Translations under genes and position numbers: made by a program
Part shown: positions 37,622-44,448 of the stretch, in pieces
Layout of the letters: every line of letters begins with the position of its first letter
Position numbering within the stretch: position 1 is the first letter of the stretch
Assembly (NCBI GenBank): GCA_024711205.1
Contig: JANJTH010000135.1
Location: 1-44,448, forward strand
From: Planctomycetota bacterium
GTDB taxonomy: Bacteria; Planctomycetota; J058
Reading direction: 5' to 3'
DNA: 44,448 bases
The notes under the pieces: model-generated
Told to the model about the DNA's origin: nothing
The model's database searches: none
Seen by the model: only the letters and a program-made list of their open reading frames with translations

Positions 37622-38332
37622 ATGAACCTCACGGCCCGCCAGCACCAGATCATCACCTACATCTGGAAGTATCGGAAGCGCAACGGCCTGGCCCCGACGC
37701 TCGCGGAGATCGCGGGGAACCTGGGGATCTCGAAGGTCACGGTCCACGAGCACATCGCCCAGCTCGAGCGCAAGGGCGCGCTCGAGAAGGAGCCGTTCCT
37801 GTCGCGCTCGACGCGCCTGACCCGCAAGATGGCGAAGGAGCTCGAGAAGACCGCGGCCGAGCAGTCCCGGTTCATCGGCGTCGAGGACCCCGAGCCGGGG
37901 GCCGCGGGCGAGGAGCGCGCGCCGGCCGAGCGCGCGAGCAGCGGGGCGCGCAAGCGGCGGAGCACGACGCTCCCGCTCCTGGGCTCGATCGCGGCGGGGC
38001 GCCCGCTCGAGGCGATCGAGGAGCGCGACGTGGTCGACGTGGCGGACATCTGCAACCTCGACCGCGCGAACTACATGCTCCGGGTCAAGGGCGACTCCAT
38101 GATCGAGGACGGGATCTGCGACGGCGACTTCGTGCTCGTCGAGAAGCGGAGCACGGCGAGCGACGGCGAGACCGTGGTCGCGATCCTCGAGAACAACGAG
38201 GCGACGCTCAAGCGGTTCTACCGCCAGCGCAAGCGCTTCAAGCTCGAGCCGGCGAACGCGGCGCTCAAGCCGATCTACACGGACAAGCTCGAGATCCGCG
38301 GCGTCGTCGTCGGCGTCCTCCGGCGGTACTAG
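37622..38332 (+). CDS. lexA: LexA repressor
   Basis: MNLTARQHQIITYIWKYRKRNGLAPTLAEIAGNLGISKVTVHEHIAQLERKGAL; cleavage region LPLLGSIAAGRPLEA; MLRVKGDSMIEDGICDGDFVLVEK; ETVVAILENNEATLKRFYRQ. Confidence 0.93.
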   Translation: MNLTARQHQIITYIWKYRKRNGLAPTLAEIAGNLGISKVTVHEHIAQLERKGALEKEPFLSRSTRLTRKMAKELEKTAAEQSRFIGVEDPEPGAAGEERAPAERASSGARKRRSTTLPLLGSIAAGRPLEAIEERDVVDVADICNLDRANYMLRVKGDSMIEDGICDGDFVLVEKRSTASDGETVVAILENNEATLKRFYRQRKRFKLEPANAALKPIYTDKLEIRGVVVGVLRRY

Positions 38333-38342
38333 GGCCCGCCCC

Positions 38343-38440
38343 CGAAGCCATCGCGGCCGCTGGCGAGGCGGGAGCGAAGTCATCGGTGCTGGAGGCACCA
38401 TGACGAGCGACCAACGAAGCCAGCGGCCGCGAGGGCTTCG
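38343..38440. other. Long two-tier imperfect hairpin (structured intergenic element) between lexA and tRNA-Pro
   Basis: cgaagcc-atc-gcggccgctggc (38343-38364) pairs with gccagcggccgc-gag-ggcttcg (38419-38440); 14x14-nt internal loop; inner stem gtcat(c)ggtgc (38379-38389) with gcaccatgac (38395-38404). Confidence 0.65.
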
Positions 38441-38502
38441 AGGGCCCCTCGAGCCGCCGGGATTGACAGCCCTCCCCGACACCCGTAGGATCCGCGACCG
38501 AT

Positions 38503-38578
<76 letters not shown>

Positions 38579-38580
38579 CC

Positions 38581-38616
38581 GCGAAGGGCCGGAGTCTCAC
38601 GACTCCGGCCCTTCGC
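38581..38616 (+). terminator. Perfect 16-bp hairpin terminator after tRNA-Pro
   Basis: gcgaagggccggagtc (38581-38596), loop tcac, gactccggcccttcgc (38601-38616). Confidence 0.8.
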
Positions 38617-38680
38617 ATTGGTTCCCGCCGCGGGGATCGTCGGGTGGCCCGGCCCTCGCACGCGTGCGACGATCCGGCCC

Positions 38681-39907
38681 ATGCTGGACGCGTTCAAGCG
38701 GGCGCTCGGCGGCGGGGACCCGGCCGCGCGACGGGTGGACCTCGAGGCCGAGCGGGCGCGGCTGCTCGAGGGGATCGAGGACCGGCGCCGGGCGCTCGAG
38801 GCGCTGCGCGGGCGGCGGCTCGAGGCGCTGTTCCCGAGCGGGGCGGTCGAGGGGTTCGTGGGACCCGAGGCGGGCGGGCCGCGGTTCCCGGGGCTCGACC
38901 CGATCAACCTCGAGGAGGACGAGCCGCAGAGCTGGGCCGTGGCCGTCGCGAACCGGATCGTCGACGGCTTCCCCGGCGGCGAGGCGCTCCTCTCGCAGCT
39001 CGACCGGACGTGGGCCGCCTACGCCGAGGCGAACTGGCTGCGGGTCGTCCCGGGCGGGCCCCACGGCGAGCTGCTCGCCTGGCGCGACCAGGTCCTCGCG
39101 GCCTGGGACGTGCCGCGCGACGTGCCGCTCTACCTCACGCAGGGCGGCGGGCACCGCGTCTACGGCTGCAAGGCGCCGTTCGTGGTCCTCGACCTGTTCG
39201 CGCTCGCCCCGCTCGACGAGGACGAGCGGCGGTTCGTGGTCGCCTCGAGCCTGGGGCCGCTGTTCTTCGGCTACCTGCGGATCTTCGCCTTCCACCGGCT
39301 CATGGAGGTGCTCGACAAGATGCCCTCCGTGGGCGGGCTGGTCGCCAAGGGCCTCGGGCTGATCCCCGTGTTCGGGCACACGATCTCGCGGGGGCTCGAG
39401 CTCGCGCGGAGCCTCAACGACCAGTTGATCCGCAAGACGAACCTGATCGCCGGCGTCCGCCAGCACGTCCTCTGCGACCGGCTGGCCGTGCTCGCGCTCG
39501 GCGACCCGGCGCCCGCCCGGCGCGCGTTCGCCAAGATCGCCGTCGGCGCCCAGCCCGCCCTGGGCGCGGTCGACGCGCAGCTCGTCGCCCAGGGCGCCGC
39601 GCTCCACGCGCGGCTCGAGCAGGGCGACGTCGACCTCCAGATGCTCTCGGTGATCGGGCCCGGCGCCCCGTTCGCGGCCTACCGCGCGCACCGCCTCGAC
39701 CAGTGGCTCGCGGGCGACCGCGCCGACCGCCTGCGCCGGGGGTTCTTCGTCACCCGCGAGCGCCTGGCCGAGTACCGGCGCGCCGACGCGGCGCTCGAGG
39801 AGGAGCTACGCCTGCACCAGCAGCGCCTGCTCGAGCTGCACGAGCGGCTCACGCGCGTCGAGGCGGACCTGCTCCGCGCGGCGGCGGCGGAGGAGCCGGC
39901 GGGGTAG
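38681..39907 (+). CDS. M48-like protein with degenerate zinc-binding motif (putative pseudopeptidase)
   Basis: 408 aa; KAPFVVLDLFALAPLDEDERRFVVASSLGPLFFGYLRIFAFHRL aligns with the M48 'PxVVxxxLxxLxDEDELRxVxxHELGHxxxGH' region but lacks HExxH; followed by IAGVRQHVLCDRLAVLALGDPAPARRAFAKIAVG. Confidence 0.55.
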   Translation: MLDAFKRALGGGDPAARRVDLEAERARLLEGIEDRRRALEALRGRRLEALFPSGAVEGFVGPEAGGPRFPGLDPINLEEDEPQSWAVAVANRIVDGFPGGEALLSQLDRTWAAYAEANWLRVVPGGPHGELLAWRDQVLAAWDVPRDVPLYLTQGGGHRVYGCKAPFVVLDLFALAPLDEDERRFVVASSLGPLFFGYLRIFAFHRLMEVLDKMPSVGGLVAKGLGLIPVFGHTISRGLELARSLNDQLIRKTNLIAGVRQHVLCDRLAVLALGDPAPARRAFAKIAVGAQPALGAVDAQLVAQGAALHARLEQGDVDLQMLSVIGPGAPFAAYRAHRLDQWLAGDRADRLRRGFFVTRERLAEYRRADAALEEELRLHQQRLLELHERLTRVEADLLRAAAAEEPAG

Positions 39908-40025
39908 CTGGCGCGGCCCCGGCGGCCCGCGCCGGTCGCACGGCCCGGCGCGCCGTGCGAGCATGCCGCCCCGCGTGGGCGGGGGCCGCGAGGCGCCGCG
40001 GGCCCGCGCGTCAGGAGGCGCCCCG

Positions 40026-40817
40026 GTGACGCTCGACCTGTCGCTGCGCGGACGGCGCGCGCTCGTGTGCGGCGCGAGCCAGGGGATCGGCCGGGCGACC
40101 GCCCTCGCCCTGGCCGGGCTCGGCGCGCGTGTGACGGCGCTCGCGCGCTCGGCCGAGCGGCTCGCGGCGCTCCTGCCCGCGCTCCTCGCGGCCGGAGCGG
40201 AAGAGGCCCACGCCCTCACGGCCGACCTCGACCGCCGCGACGACCTCGAGGCGCTCGTGCGCGCGGACCTCGCGGCCCACGGGCCCGTCCACGTGCTCGT
40301 GAACAACGCGGGCGGCCCGCCCGGCGGCCCCCTGCTCGAGGCCGGCGACGAGGCGTTCCTCGCGGCCTTCGGGCGCCACGTGCTCGCGCCGCAGCGCCTC
40401 GTGCGCCTCGTCCTCCCCGGCATGCGCGAGGCCGGGTGGGGCCGGATCGTGCAGGTCGTCTCCACGTCGGTCCGCGAGCCGATCCCGAACCTCGGCGTGA
40501 GCAACACCGTCCGCGGCGCCGTCGCCTCCTGGGCCAAGACGCTCGCGCGCGAGCTGCCCCCGGGGGTCACGATCAACTGCGTGCTCCCGGGCTACACGGA
40601 CACGGAGCGGCTCGGGGCGCTCGCCGAGGGCAACGCGGCGCGCCGCGGGACGACGCCCGAGGCCGTGCGCCGGGAGTGGCTGGCCGGCGTCCCGGAGGGG
40701 CGGCTGGGGCGGGCGGACGAGCTCGCGGCGGCCGTGGCGTTCCTGTGCTCGCCCGCCGGGAGCTTCGTGCGCGGCGTGTGCCTGCCCGTCGACGGCGGGC
40801 GGCTGCACGCGATCTGA
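40026..40817 (+). CDS. SDR family oxidoreductase
   Basis: RRALVCGASQGIGRATALALAGLGARVTALAR (TGxxxGIG-type); HVLVNNAGG; NLGVSNTVRGAVASWAKTLARELPPGVTINCVLPGYTDTERL. Confidence 0.92.
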   Translation: MTLDLSLRGRRALVCGASQGIGRATALALAGLGARVTALARSAERLAALLPALLAAGAEEAHALTADLDRRDDLEALVRADLAAHGPVHVLVNNAGGPPGGPLLEAGDEAFLAAFGRHVLAPQRLVRLVLPGMREAGWGRIVQVVSTSVREPIPNLGVSNTVRGAVASWAKTLARELPPGVTINCVLPGYTDTERLGALAEGNAARRGTTPEAVRREWLAGVPEGRLGRADELAAAVAFLCSPAGSFVRGVCLPVDGGRLHAI

Positions 40818-40920
40818 AGGGGGAGGGAGGAAGAGGGAGGGGGGAGAAGAGGGGGGAGGAAGAGGGAAGAGGGAGAAGAGGGAGGGCAAGGGCAAGGGCA
40901 AGGGCAAGGGCAAGGGGGAG
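40818..40920. repeat. Polypurine intergenic tract (copy 2) with (GGGCAA)5GGG core at 40884-40916
   Basis: agggggagggaggaagagggaggggggagaagaggggggaggaagagggaagagggagaagagggagggcaagggcaagggcaagggcaagggcaagggggag. Confidence 0.92.
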
Positions 40921-40923
40921 TAC

Positions 40924-42150
40924 GTGGACTGGGACATTTTCTTCTCGATCAGCCAGACGCCCGTGGACGGCGTGACGCCGCCCGAGCGGGCCATGTTCTC
41001 GAACTTCTTCGAGCAGGCCGTCGCCGCCGACGAGCTGGGCTTCGGGACCGCGTGGGTCGCCGAGAGCCACCTCTCGAGCGAGGTCCAGAAGCGCACCTCG
41101 CACCCGGTGATCCCGCACTGGCAGGGCGAGGTCGGGCTCAACTGCGACATCCTCCAGCTCGCGCACCAGGTGTTCCGGCGCACGCGGCGGCTCGAGGTCG
41201 GGTCGGCCGTCATGAACATCCTCTGCAGCGGCGGCCCGATCGCGCACGCCGAGCGGGTCGCGACGTTCTGCGCGCTCCACGGCGTCGACCCGGCCGAGCG
41301 GCGCCGCCTCCACGTGGGCTTCGCCGCCGGGCGCTTCGACTTCATGAACCGCGCCATGGGCGTCGGCCCGCGCAGCCCCCTCGAGGAGGCCGCCTGGCCC
41401 GTGCTCAAGGGCAAGGTCTTCGCCGAGGCGGCGGAGGTCTTCCTGCGCCTGCTCCGCGGCGACGCGCTCTCGAGCGACGAGGTCCGCCGGACGACGCTCG
41501 CCCGCGCCGACTTCCGCTCGGACGAGGCCTGGGCCAAGGTCGCCGACCTGGCCGGGGTCGCGCGCGACGCCGTCCTCGACGTCCCGCGCCGCTGGAGCTT
41601 CGAGGTCCTCAAGGTCGTGCCCCAGGCCTGGCGGCGCGACCTGCTCCAGCTCGTCGTGGGCAGCCACGAGCCGGCCACGCAGGTCGAGGTGAACCGGATC
41701 CTGCCCGTGCAGGTCTTCAACCTCTCGATCACGAAGCCCGAGGTGATCGACGAGACGCACCGGCGCATGGCCGCGGCCTACCACCCCGACGGGGGCCCGT
41801 GGCGGCGGGCCTACATGCCGCGGACCGTGTTCGTGTTCCTGAACGAGCGCGACGGGCTCTCGCCGGCCTCGCGCCGCGCGGCCGCGCGCGAGGAGGCCCG
41901 CGCGGCGCTCTCGGCCTACTGGACGGCGCTCGAGGGCACGCTCGACCCGAAGAAGGTCGAGGGCGCGGCCGACAACGCGCTCGTGGGCGACGCCGACGAG
42001 GTCGCCGAGCAGGTCGTGGCCCGGTTCCACCCCGAGGACCGGCTCATGCTCTGGTTCGACTTCTTCAACCACGACTCGGGGCGCGTCGTCGAGAACATGG
42101 CCCGGTTCATGGAGCGCGTCGTCCCGCGCGTCCGGGAGCGCCTGGCGTGA
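40924..42150 (+). CDS. LLM class (luciferase-like) flavin-dependent oxidoreductase
   Basis: WDIFFSISQTPVDGVTPPERAMFSNFFEQAVAADELGFGTAWVAESHLSSEV; LEVGSAVMNILCSGGPIAHAERVATFCALHG; GFAAGRFDFMNRAMG. GTG start preceded by AAGGGGGAG. Confidence 0.88.
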   Translation: MDWDIFFSISQTPVDGVTPPERAMFSNFFEQAVAADELGFGTAWVAESHLSSEVQKRTSHPVIPHWQGEVGLNCDILQLAHQVFRRTRRLEVGSAVMNILCSGGPIAHAERVATFCALHGVDPAERRRLHVGFAAGRFDFMNRAMGVGPRSPLEEAAWPVLKGKVFAEAAEVFLRLLRGDALSSDEVRRTTLARADFRSDEAWAKVADLAGVARDAVLDVPRRWSFEVLKVVPQAWRRDLLQLVVGSHEPATQVEVNRILPVQVFNLSITKPEVIDETHRRMAAAYHPDGGPWRRAYMPRTVFVFLNERDGLSPASRRAAAREEARAALSAYWTALEGTLDPKKVEGAADNALVGDADEVAEQVVARFHPEDRLMLWFDFFNHDSGRVVENMARFMERVVPRVRERLA

Positions 42151-43322
42151 CGGCCGCCGACCCGGCGGCCCGGGCCCTCGCCCGCGACGCCTCGCTCGAC
42201 GTGCCGCCGAGCGCGCGCGGGATCTACCCCGCGAGCCCGCTCGGCGACGGCGACGCGCGCCTGCCGACCGGGCGCGACGTGGCCTGGGAGCCGCTCGTCG
42301 ACTACCGCCGGCACGGGGTCAGCGAGACGACGATCCACGGGGCCGTCGCCTGGGCCACGCCCGAGGGCGTCGTCCACAGCTTCGGCGGCGACGTGCTGTG
42401 CTACGGGCGGAGCATGATGAAGCCGCTCATGCTCAAGGTCTTCGCCGACGCGCTGGCGCCCGTCCTCGACGGCCGGCAGCGCGCGATCTCCGTCGCGAGC
42501 CACAACGGCGACACCGAGCACGTCGCGGCCGCGCAGTCGATCCTGCCGCCCGACGAGCACGGGCTCATGCAGACGCCGCTCGACGTCCCGCTCGTGCAGT
42601 TCGGGCGCCAGGTCCGCCGGCCGCGCCGCTGGTTCCACACCTGCTCGGGCGAGCACGCCGCGATCCTCCGCGGCTGCCGGCTGCGCGGCTGGCCGCGCGT
42701 CGGCTACACGCTGCCGTCGCACCCGCTGTTCCCGGCCTACCTCGACGTGCTCCGGCGCACGCTCGGCCCCGGCTGGGCCCCGCTCCGCGTCGCGCGCGAC
42801 GGCTGCGGGCTGCCCACCGTCTCGAACACCGTCTCCGAGCTGGCCCGGCTCATGGCGGCCCTCGCCCGACACCGCGAGGAGGACTGGATCTGGCAGGCGA
42901 TGGTCGAGCACCCCGACCTCGTGGGGGGCTTCAACCGCCTCGACAGCACGATCCTCAAGACCTGCGGCGGGGCGGTGCTGGCCAAGGAGGGCGCCGACGG
43001 GCTGCTCGGGCTGGCGGTCGTCCACCCGGACTGGCCGCGCGGGCTGGGGGTCGTGATCAAGATCGCGCACGGCTGGAACCCGCGCGCGACCTGGTACGTC
43101 GCGCGCGCCGTCCTCGGCGTGCTCGGGTTCCAGCTCCGCAACCCCTACGCGCTGCACCGCCAGAAGGCGTTCCTCGTCCCGGGCGTCGTCCCGCCCGAGC
43201 GCCAGGCCGCCCTCGAGCGCCTACCCACCTGGGACGCCTGGGACCCCGACCGCGACCGCTACGTGGAGACGCGGGGCCTCGGCGCGCCTGCGGCGCACCG
43301 AGACCCCGCGCCTCCACGATAG
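42147..43322 (+). CDS. Asparaginase II family protein (PF06089-type)
   Basis: ETTIHGAVAWATPEGVVHSFGGDVLCYGRSMMKPLMLKVF; ASHNGDTEHVAAAQSIL; HTCSGEHAAILRGCR; DGCGLPTVSNTVSELARLMAAL; FNRLDSTILKTCGGAVLAKEGADGLLGLAV. Confidence 0.82.
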   Translation: MTAADPAARALARDASLDVPPSARGIYPASPLGDGDARLPTGRDVAWEPLVDYRRHGVSETTIHGAVAWATPEGVVHSFGGDVLCYGRSMMKPLMLKVFADALAPVLDGRQRAISVASHNGDTEHVAAAQSILPPDEHGLMQTPLDVPLVQFGRQVRRPRRWFHTCSGEHAAILRGCRLRGWPRVGYTLPSHPLFPAYLDVLRRTLGPGWAPLRVARDGCGLPTVSNTVSELARLMAALARHREEDWIWQAMVEHPDLVGGFNRLDSTILKTCGGAVLAKEGADGLLGLAVVHPDWPRGLGVVIKIAHGWNPRATWYVARAVLGVLGFQLRNPYALHRQKAFLVPGVVPPERQAALERLPTWDAWDPDRDRYVETRGLGAPAAHRDPAPPR

Positions 43323-43445
43323 GGAAGGCGCCGCGGGGCGGCGGACTCGGCGGGACCAGGACCCCGCGGGGTGGAGTCGCGGGATCGCGCACCAGGAGGC
43401 CGCGCCGGCTCGCGCGGCGCAGGTTCGTGCGGCGGACTCTTGCCC

Positions 43446-43482
43446 CCTGCCCCAGAGATCCGTCGGCTCTCTGGGGCAGGGC
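43446..43482 (-). terminator. Hairpin terminator downstream of the 43484 minus-strand gene
   Basis: ccctgccccagaga (43446-43459) pairs with tctctggggcaggg (43469-43482), 14-bp perfect stem. Confidence 0.7.
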
Positions 43483-43483
43483 A

Positions 43484-44448
43484 CTACCGTACGCGCAGCC
43501 CGCGCGCGAAGGCCTGGAAGCCGGGGCTGGAGCGGATCGGGGCCCAGCGCGGGTCCTCCTGGACCCAGACCGAGAGCTCGCCCGCGTAGCCGTCGGCCGG
43601 CGGCTGCGCGGGGACCTGCGCGAGCAGGCGCAGCGCCTCCTCGGGGCGGTGCGGGGCGAGGACCCAGGCGCGCCAGAGGAGGTGCCAGTGGGCGCCGATC
43701 GCGCCCGGGTCGGCCGGGCGCGCCGCGACGACGCGCCCGGCGAGGTCGAGGTCGCGCGCGGCCCGGTCGGCGCGCCCGGCGGCGCCCGCGAGCGCGGCGC
43801 GCAGCCAGAGCAGCCCGCCCAGCGTCGGGTCCCGGGCGAGCGCCCAGTCGACGTGCGCCGCGACCTCCGCCGCGTCGGCCGGGCTCCACTCCTCCTCGCC
43901 CGGGTAGAGGACGGCCAGGACCTCGGCGAACAGCCGGGGGACGTGGTTCGCCGCGACCTCCGGCGCCCGGGCGACCAGGGTCAGCATCTCCTGGTCCGGC
44001 GGGAGCCGGCGGTAGCGGAACGCCTTGCGCCAGTCCCTGCGCGCCTCGTGGAACCAGGCCGCGAGCCGGAGCGGGTCGAGGCGGACGACCTCGACCTCCT
44101 CGAGGTATCCCTCCGCGACCCCGTCGTCGTCGTCGCGCCGCTCGAGGCGCACGGCGAGCTCGTGGCGGCCGGTGAGGGACGTCGGGTCGAGCGCGACGAG
44201 CTCGCGCCCGAGCGCGATCGCGCGCTCGTTGTCCTCCCGGGGTAGCGGCCCCAGGGTCGCGAACAGCGCCCGCGCGCGCTCGCGGTCCGCGTCGGCGACC
44301 CGCGGCCGGAGGCGGACCGGGGGGAGCGCGCCCGACCAGAGGGCGGCCACGTCGGGGGGGAGCGCGGGCGCGGGCGCGGGCGCGCCGCCGACGAGCGCCT
44401 CGAGGGCGGCGACCTCGGCCGCGAGCGGGGACTCGAGGGGGGGGGCCT
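43484..44448 (-). CDS. Hypothetical protein with helical-repeat (TPR-like) character; 5' end beyond the window
   Basis: Frame open from the right edge to the stop at 43484: ...GGAPAPAPALPPDVAALWSGALPPVRLRPRVADADRERARALFATLGPLPREDNERAIALGRELVALDPTSLTGRHELAVRLERR... Confidence 0.55.
   Translation of the reverse strand, partial: APPLESPLAAEVAALEALVGGAPAPAPALPPDVAALWSGALPPVRLRPRVADADRERARALFATLGPLPREDNERAIALGRELVALDPTSLTGRHELAVRLERRDDDDGVAEGYLEEVEVVRLDPLRLAAWFHEARRDWRKAFRYRRLPPDQEMLTLVARAPEVAANHVPRLFAEVLAVLYPGEEEWSPADAAEVAAHVDWALARDPTLGGLLWLRAALAGAAGRADRAARDLDLAGRVVAARPADPGAIGAHWHLLWRAWVLAPHRPEEALRLLAQVPAQPPADGYAGELSVWVQEDPRWAPIRSSPGFQAFARGLRVR

Overview
This is a very GC-rich bacterial chromosomal window. 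A Planctomycetota- or Myxococcota-like origin is only a guess, from the Ser/Thr kinases, GspK-like pseudopilin and codon bias. Genes are densely packed: mostly minus strand up to ~18.7 kb, mostly plus strand afterwards. Content, left to right: (i) a truncated Ser/Thr kinase whose extracytoplasmic tail is a 15-bp minisatellite encoding (GTGQQ)n, an NHL beta-propeller protein and a second Ser/Thr kinase; (ii) a DHOD-like protein plus pyruvate:ferredoxin oxidoreductase; (iii) a DUF155/RMD1 protein; (iv) an acyl carrier protein plus fatty-acyl-AMP ligase; (v) two radical SAM proteins; (vi) RNase Z; (vii) a 9-kb block of putative exported or surface proteins: tandem VWA paralogs, a 1243-aa GspK-like pseudopilin with a LamG-like C-terminus, and two IPT/TIG-like paralogs; (viii) a tripartite hipB-hipS-hipT toxin-antitoxin locus; (ix) an active/inactive M16 peptidase pair; (x) an OmpR-type regulator, a DUF1428 protein, an enoyl-CoA hydratase and an HMG-CoA lyase; (xi) LexA, a long structured intergenic element and tRNA-Pro(CGG); (xii) an M48-like protein lacking zinc ligands, an SDR, an LLM flavin oxidoreductase, an asparaginase-II family protein and a truncated hypothetical protein. 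The most interesting items are the 20-29 kb surface cluster, the HipBST locus and its CATGG-rich promoter, two copies of a polypurine GGGCAA/G-quadruplex intergenic element, the (GTGQQ)n minisatellite, and the ~98-nt two-tier hairpin between lexA and tRNA-Pro. Most long opposite-strand ORFs in the supplied track are GC-codon-bias artefacts.
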